This document shows, in pieces, positions 55,796 to 64,000 of a stretch of DNA of 64,000 nucleotides. Within the stretch, counting starts at the first letter, position 1, and every line of letters begins with the position of its first letter. Under the pieces are notes generated by a model. The model saw only the letters and a program-made list of their open reading frames with translations, searched no databases and had not been told where the DNA came from. This DNA comes from Rhizophagus irregularis. Lineage: Eukaryota; Glomeromycota; Glomeromycetes; Glomerales; Glomeraceae. The translations under genes and the position numbers were made by a program. The stretch spans positions 3,350,501 to 3,414,500 of the forward strand of contig NC_089456.1 in assembly GCF_026210795.1 (NCBI RefSeq), in the 5' to 3' direction.

Positions 55796-57520
55796 ATGTC
55801 TACAAGTACCATCACTGAACCCTCATAGAAGATATAATACGGACGCTCTTATAACTTATTTATGACGTTTTCGTGTCGAAGGGGTTAATGGTTACAGCTT
55901 TCTTAGGTTAAATAATGATTTACTTAAAGAATGTGGCTTTCGGTAGAAAAAAGAATATCAGACTCTATCCTTCAGTTAAATGGTCAAAGTAAGTTCTATC
56001 ATAACATAATTTAATGTTTGTACGCTTTGCGTGTTATTCAACAGATGTCTTTCAAAGGCAGTTATTTTCGTAGTATTTATTAATCGTTCCTGTTATTTAC
56101 CTGCACTGTAATTTAATATCAAATACTTATTTAATTCTATGAATATACCCATTTGTCTTCTACAGGGCTCCTTTCTATTAATGAAGTTTTATCGTGCATT
56201 CCACTACCTCTTTATTATCCTCAAGATACTAGTAGATCGATTAGCTCAACAAAAAATAAGTGGCTCTTGGCCTACAAGAATAACACGATGGAAAGGATTT
56301 TTAGCAGAAGTAGATCGGTACAACTTCGATGAAATAGAGAGACTTGAGAGACCGCATTTTTTAGTGATAACATCTACACTGGTATGGAAGTCAAATATAT
56401 TTGGTGTATTGAACAAAGTTATGAAAAATTACAAGTTTGCGAAGCAGAAGGATTCCAATTTCTCTCTTGACTCTGATATTGGTCCTTTCACACCAGTTTA
56501 TACTTGCCGTCTTAGAATAGATAATACTTTCTCGAAGCAAATCTTGGCAATCGAAATCAAGAGATCCTATTACAGGATTTTCCAAGGTTCACTGATTCTG
56601 ATTTAGAGCTTTGGAAGACGAGAGCTTATGGCGGGCCATTTATATGATATAATTGGGCAAATTTACAATTATATGTCATCATTACAACTTCAATATGGAG
56701 TTCTTTCAAGCTATGATAATCATTGGTTTCTGTATCGACCAAAAAATAACAATACTGAGCTTCAGATTTCTCATTCTTGTGCATGTGATTCAACCAACCC
56801 ACCTGTGCTTAAATCATACGTATATTTGGCTCGATTAGCAAAGGAAGATCCCGCATCTCCCCATCTTAATATAAATAATAGTAATAGGAAACAAACTTTA
56901 GCTTTACAGCAAAGTCAACAAAATTCTGGAAGTGGCCATATTTCCCAGATTTTCAGAAGTTTGAGTAATCCTCATTATAACTTGAGAAGTACATCCGGGG
57001 ATCAGGGATTAAATGAAAATCAGGATCCAACGGAAGAGGTTTTGATTGTTTAGAATTTGTTTGAATGTTCATTAGGCTATAGGCTATGGGCAGACTGGAG
57101 GAACTTACCGATGTAAATTCTATGGGCAAACATTAGCTTTAAAGGATTTAGATCTACAATTCTTTTATAATATGAAAAATGATATCAAAATATACCAACG
57201 TCTTTCTAAAATTCAAGTAAAGTATATCCCAAAATTGTTATGTTATGGTTATTATGGGGTGGAATGGGCTAAGTTATGGGTATGGCAATTGTTGGTACTG
57301 TGTTGAGTTTTCATAAGATAGAGAAATGGCAAAAGAATCAGGCTCTCAGGGCATTAAAAATAATTGATAGTCACAACATTCTTCATAATGATATTCGAAA
57401 GAAAACATCTTAGTTAATGACGAAGGCAATATATTTTTTATTGATTTTGGGAAGTCAATTATAACTGATAAAAAGAAGTTGTTTCATCAAGAGAAACCAT
57501 TATTGAATTTTTATATGTAA
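55796..57520 (+). pseudogene. Second REase-kinase fusion, frameshifted
   Basis: ATG near 55796 reads MSTSTITEPS then a stop. Later LLKECGFR, a stop, KKEYQTLSFS, and an intron from about 55990 to 56165. LLSINEVLSCIPLPLYYPQ follows, a shift, then TRWKGFLAEVDRYNFDEIER. The nuclease core is QILAIEIKR, followed through two shifts by TDSDLELWKTRAYG and GHLYDIIGQIYNYM with YGVLSSYDNHWFLYRP. A linker and a kinase with glycine loop GYGQTGGTYRCKFYG, catalytic loop ILHNDIRKENILV and FFIDFGKSI end it at 57520. The architecture is the same as at 10570-11955, on the opposite strand. Confidence 0.65.
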
Positions 57521-57713
57521 TTAATATTGTTACGTGAATATCATTAGCTAATTTTAATCTTGATTGTATTTTCTATATTATACGATTATATGATTAAAGT
57601 AATAACTATTTGCTATATTATGCAAAAGCAAATAAATGTGATTTTTAAATGTCATTAATGCACAGTTAAATTTATAACTGTAAATTTCATACGTAAGCTA
57701 CCTTATTCACACA
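57521..57713. other. AT-rich spacer
   Basis: No feature recognised. Confidence 0.3.
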
Positions 57714-58220
57714 CATAACCAGCCGAACGTCACGCCAGAAACATTAACAACAGATGAGGTAGTTGATACGGTAAATAAATTTAGGAAGAATTTACTGGGT
57801 GAAGATCTGCCACAAAACCTATCGACTTCAATCAAAGATTACACCTCACCAGAACAGGTAGTCCTAGTAGTTGATAAATTTAGAGAAGATGAAAGGAAAT
57901 ATTTGAATGGATCGTCACGATGTTGTCCAAGAAACATACGACAGCTGATACAACATTACCGACGACTACTCAACAGAACTTCACGAATATAACACCGTTA
58001 ACGCTTCTTGCTCAACAAGGTTATCTAACCCACAAGAAAAAGTTGACACTGATACGGTTTGTATTAAAGAGGGTAAGAAGCGTATCATTGGAGAACAAGG
58101 TGATAGGAGTAAGGTAGAGGATGCTGAAAACGAAGGAGGAGAATAGATGACATATCGTGGGAAAGGTATAGGTAGGTAGAGGTGCACGGAGTAGAGGTAG
58201 ACATGACGAGTTTTCGTCGT
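57714..58220 (+). pseudogene. Unassigned decayed coding sequence
   Basis: Frames with normal amino-acid composition follow each other: PNVTPETLTTDEVVDTVNKF, ending in SPEQVVLVVDKFREDERKY, then (57908) MDRHDVVQETYDS, a TGA, YNITDDYSTELHEYNTVN, ending in RSKVEDAENEGGE and TAG. An Arg/Gly stretch, RGARSRGRHDEFSSYPSRN, closes it at the edge of the next transposon. Two stops interrupt it. It may be the end of a repeat-borne or host gene; I do not recognise the family. Confidence 0.35.
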
Positions 58221-58279
58221 ATCCATCTAGGAATTAGGATCGAATTTATCGAATCGATTATCGAATAAAAATCGAATTT

Positions 58280-59746
58280 ATTTATTGTAGCGCAGTATTG
58301 ATAGTTTATTAAATGACCACACTGAAAAATAAGTTTTAATCAGGTTATTATGCTGATCATTTATCTTTTATTTCTGCCAATACCGTTAAAATTCCCACAC
58401 CCTAAACCTTCTTTTTAAAAAAATGGCAACTACTACACGAAGCGGCGTTAATGACGGTTAAATAAAATAGCAAAGTTAATATATACACAGATAATATGGG
58501 TGTAGTCGAATTATGGTCTAGTTTGTTTAACGAGAATCGAATTATTTGGTCAATGCGCCGAATTTGGAATATTAATTTTGGAGCGGTGTGGAAAACCCTA
58601 GATCGATTCATTAATGATAGTAGATTTGAAATTTCTATTTTTAAAGTTAAAGTCATTCAAATAATTTGGGCTGACGGATTATGCAAAGCGGCGCTTTTGG
58701 ATAAAGATGAAAGGATTAACAGTGAAATTAATATCAACAATGATTATACATGGGAATACTCAGTATTTTGGAATAATACGATGGTTAAAAGTAATCCACG
58801 TGAATTTTGAAAAATATCAATCAACTAAAATATAAAGCGGATTGGCTAGCGCTGGATATTAATTGAGCATATAGGATTAATATTATGGATATTGAAATAG
58901 ATTGGCCAGCATCGCTAAATATAATCATGAAAGAGTTCAATGGCATTTCTAGCTTAAATAATGATAGCACCGCATATAATTTAAAAAATTATTTAGAAAT
59001 ATTACCAACTTTTACAATGTTAAAGTTAAATCAACGTAATCCGGAATTTTATGAAACTAGCAGATGTTGTCAATGTTATGAAACGATTGAAACGTGGACG
59101 CACTTATGGATTTGTAGAGAAAATGATACTACTATGATACAAATTATTAATGAGACGTTCGAAAAGTTGAATTGTCGATTAGATGAAAACGACTTTAGAA
59201 TATCGTTTAATTATCATGCTAAGTTGTTACAAATATTGAATGAGCGATCGTTAATGATCTTTAACGGAAGAATTTTTCATGAAACAGTCAAGGGGATTGT
59301 CAACAAAAAACTTTATTTGGGTATTAACGATAACACATTTAAGGATGTTATCAAGGAATTTGTGTTTAATATTAAAGAATATGCTCGGAAATATATCTGG
59401 AATGAAATGTAAAAAATTATTAAATGGGAAAAAAGGAGGGAATAACGATGGCAATGAAAAAAGCAGGTAAAAAGGATCGTTCGCTAATTGTTTCATATGG
59501 AGGGGTGGTGAGTGAGAGAACTAAAAATAGGTTTAGTTCTGATGCTCTTAATAGATGGGTCCAATGTAGTTACGTTTTCGAAGTTCGTAATTATTCTTTA
59601 TTAGATTGATTTTATTTCATTATATAGATACTTTATTTAACGGATGTTCTAGAAACGTCTACATTGTAATAAATTATATTGCATAAATATTACAATATTA
59701 ATATTAATAAAGTTTTTTATTAAAAAAAAAAGAAAGAAAGAAATCG
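58280..59746 (+). mobile_element. 5'-truncated LINE copy
   Basis: Flanked by an identical 12-bp duplication AAAATCGAATTT (58268-58279, 59747-59758) and ending in an A-rich tail (AAAAAAAAAAGAAAGAAAG). It carries only the RNase H and C-terminal part of ORF2. 5' truncation with a tail and a duplication is the hallmark of target-primed reverse transcription. It is a different LINE family from the one at 31614-48155. Confidence 0.72.
58490..59412 (+). pseudogene. LINE ORF2 RNase H / C-terminal zinc-finger part
   Basis: IYTDNMGVVELWSSLFNENR (the RNase H Asp) continues to a TGA at 58810. A second frame from 58885 has DIEIDWPASLNIIMKEFNG and the finger CCQCYETIETWTHLWICREN, a C-x2-C...H-x4-C typical of these ORF2 ends. 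It closes with ARKYIWNEM. The stop at 58810 and a second TGA near 58865 break the frame. Confidence 0.7.
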
Positions 59747-59862
59747 AAAATCGAATTTTAGAATCAAAACTTGCGAAACGATTAATCGCGATTAATCTAT
59801 TTTAAAATCGATTCTAAAATCGATTCTAATAATGATAATAAATTCCAATCCCTACATCCATC

Positions 59863-60747
59863 ATTGCACGCCGATGGAGTTAGTAGATAGCAATTGCTGC
59901 TATGTATTTCTTTATGTCCTTAAATTTATTTGTACTATCTACATTTTAAATATTATAATAAAGAGATGCGCGTTACTAACAAAAAAAAAAAATCCTCAGT
60001 CCTTCACAACATACATCATTATTTACTTACGAGGACTAGACATTTTTTTACATTTTTCTCATATTTGTTTGGGAAAAAATCAATTCTATTCTGTTCCGTT
60101 CTGGATCGGATTAACAACAAATAAAAAATTGATGATCCGAATGTTCCGAATTGATATAATTGGTGATTAAACACGATTTTTTCTACTCAATTTATAATTA
60201 GCCAAATTAATTTCACTAAAATCGGCTATGAAGAACAGAGGTTAATACGTTTTCTTTTCGAACATTCTAATATCGCACAAATCACCCATTAATTTTATCA
60301 CATAGGGGTACTGGGTACATAAACGAAACGAAAATAAATTAACAAAAGATTTCATTGTTTTGCGGACATGGTTACGTATGCTACTTTATGGCATTGATTC
60401 CAAACATAGTTAGACAAATACATGGATACCCGTCACGGTTCTGTCGATCAAGTAATGTATATAAATATGTCATTCATGCGAGTAATTATTCCGTACCAAA
60501 AGGTGAACCAGTGCAGTTCGCCATGTAGTCGTTTGTTTGTTTGTTTGTAAAACCTTTTACATTAACTCTAGATTTTCCTTAAAAGGCATTTTATAATTTA
60601 AGATTATAGATAAGCAGCATAAACCAATCACAAAAAACTTCATGTTCTTCATTTTTTTATATAAGAAAAGACTTCCCACCAATTTTTTTTTTCCTCCAAG
60701 ATACCTAATATACCTTGATTTTTGCTTCAACACAAACAAATCGCAAA
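59863..60747. other. Intergenic region upstream of the secreted repeat protein
   Basis: No gene is supported. The overlapping frames at 59832-60170 have no recognisable content. A GTTTGTTTGTTTGT run at about 60530-60546 and T/C-rich sequence at 60680-60700 precede the start codon at 60748; the latter is the kind of pyrimidine-rich core-promoter sequence common in fungi (inference). Confidence 0.35.
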
Positions 60748-61635
60748 ATGCATTTCCCTACATTCTTTCTTTTTACTGTCTGTCTTTGTTTTTTAACATT
60801 GAATGTTGTTGAGGCAACCAACAACCGAAACTGCCGTAATACCGTAACTATTACCAGGAATAAATGCTATCATACTCCTACTGTAACTAAGACCAAGACC
60901 AAGACTAAGACCAGAACAGAGACCAAGACCAAGACCAAAACTATTACGGTATCTAAGGCTCCCAAAACCATCACCACCACCACTACTGTAAAAAGCCCTA
61001 ACCAGACAAAAACCATCACAGATACCGTCACCATCACCACTACTGCAAAAGACCCTAACGAGACAGAGACCGTCACCACCACCACTACTGTAAAAGACCT
61101 TAAAGAGACAGATACCGTCACCATCACCACTACTGTAAAAGACCCTAACGAGACAGATACCGTCACCACCACCACTACTGTAAAAGACCCTAAAGAGACA
61201 GATACCGTCACCATCACCACTACTGTAAAAGACCCTAACGAGACAGATACCGTCACCACCACCACTACTGTAAAAGACCCTAAAGAGACAGATACCGTCA
61301 CCATCACCACTACTGTAAAAGACCCTAACGAGACAGATACCGTCACCACCACCACTACTGTAAAAGACCCTAAAGAGACAGATACCGTCACCACCACCAC
61401 TACTGTAAAAGACCCTAAAGAGACAGATACCGTCACCATTACTGAAAAACCTAAAACAGAAACCGTCACCACTACTACAACTGCTTCTACAACTACAACT
61501 GTAACCAATTGCGACACATGTATTGGAAATGGTAAATCTTGTACTAAAGATGGAGATTGCTGCAGCAAAAATTGTGCTAATCCTGGTCAAGACGATAGTA
61601 AATGCGTTGCAAATAATAATCCTAAACGAAAATGA
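60748..61635 (+). CDS. Secreted threonine-repeat protein with C-terminal cystine-knot-like domain, 295 aa
   Basis: The frame is open from a TTG at 60715; the first ATG, 60748, starts a classical signal peptide (HFPTFFLFTVCLCFLTLNVV, then EA). A Lys/Thr region (TKTKTKTKTRTETKTK) leads to about eight 15-residue units, KDPNETDTVTTTTTV alternating with KDPKETDTVTITTTV, encoded by nearly identical 45-bp DNA repeats. The C-terminus holds six cysteines spaced C-x6-C-x5-CC-x3-C-x9-C, the spacing of an inhibitor cystine knot, ending in a basic NPKRK. Thr-rich repeats are likely O-mannosylated, giving a stiff stalk in the cell wall or outside it. Function is unknown: adhesin, wall protein or effector are all possible. 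Confidence 0.82.
   Translation: MHFPTFFLFTVCLCFLTLNVVEATNNRNCRNTVTITRNKCYHTPTVTKTKTKTKTRTETKTKTKTITVSKAPKTITTTTTVKSPNQTKTITDTVTITTTAKDPNETETVTTTTTVKDLKETDTVTITTTVKDPNETDTVTTTTTVKDPKETDTVTITTTVKDPNETDTVTTTTTVKDPKETDTVTITTTVKDPNETDTVTTTTTVKDPKETDTVTTTTTVKDPKETDTVTITEKPKTETVTTTTTASTTTTVTNCDTCIGNGKSCTKDGDCCSKNCANPGQDDSKCVANNNPKRK
61080..61440 (+). repeat. 45-bp coding tandem repeat (90-bp higher-order unit)
   Basis: Units containing ACAGATACCGTCACCATCAC and ACCACTACTGTAAAAGACCC alternate in pairs, about eight in all. The third-position sequence is almost identical between units, so the array has expanded or been homogenised recently. Confidence 0.85.
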
Positions 61636-62971
61636 GAAATCTTTAGTTATTTCCACAACTATTTTCGATACTGGTTCTGATAGCTCATTAATATTGTGAA
61701 GCGCTTAGATCTTACTGTGGAAGGTCATTTTTTTGAGTTTTTAAACCTATTTTGAATGTTTTTTAGACTTTTTTTTATAGGGCATACAAATTTCACGTTA
61801 CTTAATATCATTTTAATTTACATTTTAGCATTTAATATTAGATTTGAATTTTAGTTTGTTATATGATGAAAAATATTATTTTATTAATGTTAATAAAGTT
61901 ACACACGTTATAAAAATGTACTTTTCCACGTGATTGGTTGAAAATTACAAATATTATATTAATAAGGATGACGGATTTTGGAGGTTAAAGAATTGCGCAT
62001 ACCGCAATACTCCAATTCCAAAATCACGTGATTTGCGGCATTAATGAAAAGAGTATTCTTAAATTTAAAAAAAAATCGTTACTGAAACTTGCGTTATTCT
62101 GAGAAATATAAATTTTTTTAAAAAAGCGATTTCATTATATTATTAAAATCGTTTAAAAAAACAAAAAAAATGTTTTTTTTTATTACGAAATGTTGCACTT
62201 TGACGTTTTCTAATTATCTAATTAAAAAAAAGTTAATTAGTTGATAAATATTAAGTGCAACGTATAACTAAAAAATCAAAAAAAAAGTTTTTTTTGTCAA
62301 AAAATGTCGCACTTAGCACTTTTTATAAAAAAACGACAAATGTGCTGAACTTGCCTAGACAACCCATACTATACTACTATTCGTCTTACCTGTTAAAAAT
62401 CTACCTATTGGCCTGATTTCACATGACGATCAACACTATAATCAACATTAATAACCAATAAAAGGTGATCCTTAACGTGTATCCCAGGTATAAGTTATTA
62501 TCCTATACCCGGGGGTACAGATTTTTATCCTGTACCCCTTTGAATTTGATTGGCTAAAATTGTTTTAAAACACTTATTTTATATACCAGATACATTAAAC
62601 TTTTATATATAAATAAAGGCTGAATTTTCTAAGTTTATTACTTATTATTTAAGAAATGTTAAATTTGGACTTTAATTATGCACTATTAATTTACAAAGAT
62701 AAGCTTTATTTATCATCATTAATAAAAGAATTCAAAGATTAAAATTTAATTAATTTAATTGTTTTTTATTTCTGTGTTGTAAATTTCACAAAATAAGTTG
62801 TGATCTTCTTGGATGGGTATACCTAATAATAGATAATTTTTAATTATTTAAATATTTAAGGGAATTGCTAACCGTCACCTGGGCGATTATCGTCTGGAGT
62901 TTTTTTTTCAGATATGTCACATGATGTATAATATATAAATATAACTATTATCCATTTATAATTATTATTTT
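61636..62971. other. AT-rich intergenic region
   Basis: No gene. An inverted pair CACGTGATTGG / AAATCACGTGATTT (61927-62032) could form a stem. Poly-A/T patches near 62150-62330 occur twice with similar context (AAAAAATGTTTTTTTT ... CACTT). GGTATAAG / CTATACCCGGG near 62490 is another small inverted motif. Confidence 0.35.
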
Positions 62972-63050
62972 GTTCAGTTAGTTCAGTGGTTAGAATGCTC
63001 GATAATTTTTTTTTATTTTAGAAACGCAGGTTCAATTCCTGCACTGCTAA
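62972..63050 (+). pseudogene. tRNA-like relic
   Basis: The A box TAGTTCAGTGG with a D-stem GTTC/GAAT and the B box GGTTCAATTCC within a perfect T-arm (GCAGG TTCAATT CCTGC) are present, with a T run (pol III stop) shortly downstream. The anticodon arm is replaced by a T-rich stretch, and the acceptor stem pairs at only about four positions. It is therefore a tRNA-derived sequence rather than a working tRNA. Confidence 0.5.
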
Positions 63051-63348
63051 GCCTTTAATTTTTTCAAATTTTTTATCATTTTGAATTTTTGTCTGAATTT
63101 GAGTTTGAACTTTGAATTCTGAATAAAGCGCATTCATTTAATAAATTATTGTTACGCATTTAATTACAATCAGAAGTTATATGTTTAATCATAAATGCAT
63201 TTTCAATTCTTTATTAAAACAAATGATAACAATTTGCTATCCTAAAATTTTAAACTAATCATTTTGTAAGTCGTTTAGATTTAGACTTCTTTAGATTCTT
63301 TTTAAGTTCACACCTTACCTACATGCATTATATCCAATGTCTTTACAG

Positions 63349-63545
63349 TGAGGTTGCGGGCGAAACCTTATAGTAAACGCAAAACTTGACAAAACTATAT
63401 TAAAATATTAATAAAAATTTGGTGAAACTTGACTATAAAAATCATATGAAATGACAAAATTATAATAAACTCTTATAAAAAAATTGACAAAACTGAGGTT
63501 TAGACATTTTGTCAAATTCAAAAATCAGTTTAGCCTGCAACCTTA
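63349..63545. mobile_element. TAAGGTTGC-family hAT MITE, copy 3 (diverged, 197 bp)
   Basis: Ends TGAGGTTGCGGGC and GCCTGCAACCTTA, flanked by a perfect 8-bp duplication CTTTACAG (63341-63348, 63546-63553). The interior keeps GACAAAACT-type repeats like the GCCGAAACT of the other two copies. Confidence 0.72.
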
Positions 63546-63576
63546 CTTTACAGTAACTGCATACATACTGTGATCG

Positions 63577-64000
63577 TTAAGTACTAGCAGATCCACTTGA
63601 CTTTTGCTTTTGATTATTTTCTAATGCATTCTTTATATGTTTTCTTGGAACACCTTTTGTATGTGTCTAATAAGGGTTGCTAATATTCGGCAAATTTTTT
63701 TTGTCGATTTCCAGTTGCCTAGAACGAGTTTCATTTTCTTTCTTTCTTATTCACCTTTGCAACATTCCATTTAATTCGTCTTCACAGCCTATTTTAAAGG
63801 CTAGTTCAATTGCTTTTTTCACGTAGCTAAAACCTTGATTATATTTGGCTTTATAAGATAAATTTTGCTTGGCAGTTTTCAAAAATGCTTGTGTATGGCG
63901 AATCTCATGTAATAGGCTAAAATCTGTCCTAATTTGATATTTATACGTACCAGTAGGGTTGATTGTGTTCTTTTCGCTGTAAATTGTGATTGCGGGTTCT
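63577..64000 (-). pseudogene. SWIM/MULE-type transposase-like C-terminal fragment, partial
   Basis: The minus strand, entering from the right edge, reads EPAITIYSEKNTINPTGTYK, YVKKAIELAFKIGCEDELNG, then after a TGA RKKENETRSRQLEIDKKNL, ISNPY, a TAG, and THTKGVPRKHIKNALENNQK to a stop at 63577. The ending N-P-x-x-x-T-K-G-x-P-x-K-R/H-x-K is the usual tail of FAR1/SWIM-zinc-finger MULE-like proteins in these fungi. Stops fit TGG-to-TGA and CAG-to-TAG changes. The N-terminal part lies beyond the window. Confidence 0.5.

Larger units (their letters stand above)
58228..59854. mobile_element. hAT-like MITE disrupted by a LINE fragment
   Basis: Left end TAGGAATTAGGATCGAATTT and right end AAATTCCAATCCCTA form imperfect inverted repeats, flanked by TATCCATC (58220-58227) and CATCCATC (59855-59862), 7 of 8 identical. 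The inner ends carry runs of ATCGATT/AATCGAT. Without the LINE insert the element is about 150 bp. Confidence 0.55.

Noticed and set aside
59832-60170. Overlapping plus-strand frames of 112 and 64 codons
   Set aside because: Mostly AT-driven composition; the first overlaps the terminal repeat of a transposon.
61080-61440. CRISPR-like regular direct repeats
   Set aside because: The units are contiguous, have no unique spacers, and encode a repeated peptide in a eukaryotic gene.
60793-61656. Long minus-strand frames opposite the threonine-repeat gene (also 60870-61568)
   Set aside because: They are shadows of the 45-bp coding repeat; the plus frame has a signal peptide and a cysteine domain, while the minus frames are monotonous Ser/Gly or Val repeats without a start context.
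1-64000. Bacterial or viral origin of the window
   Set aside because: Spliceosomal introns, HMG boxes, LINEs with poly-A and LTR elements all indicate a eukaryotic nuclear genome; no rRNA gene or operon-like gene arrangement was seen.

Overview
The window looks like part of a strongly AT-rich, repeat-loaded fungal nuclear genome, most probably an arbuscular mycorrhizal fungus (Glomeromycotina, Rhizophagus-like). The reasons are a cluster of MATA_HMG-type HMG-box genes, Crinkler (CRN) effector-family remnants, REase-kinase and kinase remnants, genes split by short GT-AG introns of about 55-75 bp, and many nested transposons. This placement is an inference from gene families; no search was run. 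Some reading frames that look open begin at non-ATG codons, so starts were re-chosen here.

Layout. 1-7.3 kb: five HMG-box genes on both strands, one with two HMG domains. 7.8-10.2 kb: a broken CRN gene whose P-loop NTPase core lies in inverted orientation. 10.6-12 kb: a frameshifted REase-kinase pseudogene. 12-20.6 kb: AT-rich DNA with several MITEs (three with clean target-site duplications), a foldback repeat, a decayed multi-exon gene and a chain of exon/intron-like units. 20.6-31.1 kb: a Ty3/gypsy element on the minus strand, bounded by a 4-bp duplication (ACGT), whose pol carries an unexpected P-loop thymidylate-kinase-like domain after RNase H. 31.6-48.2 kb: a LINE with a roughly 20-bp duplication, interrupted by a second LTR element (TSD GCGC), a 1.57-kb hAT-like element and a palindromic CACTA-like hairpin element. 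48.3-52.2 kb: a dehydrogenase fragment and two divergent multi-exon membrane-protein genes that splice cleanly in frame. 52.4-57.5 kb: kinase and REase-kinase remnants with internal duplications. 57.7-59.9 kb: a 5'-truncated LINE inside a hAT-like element. 60.7-61.6 kb: a secreted threonine-repeat protein ending in a cystine-knot-like domain. 62-64 kb: a tRNA-like relic, a hAT MITE and a transposase (SWIM/MULE-like) remnant running off the edge.

The genes do not form a pathway. The apparently live host genes are the HMG cluster, the two membrane proteins and the secreted repeat protein. Most of the rest records transposition and decay of expanded effector and kinase families. The most unusual item is the nucleotide-kinase domain in the Ty3 polyprotein.
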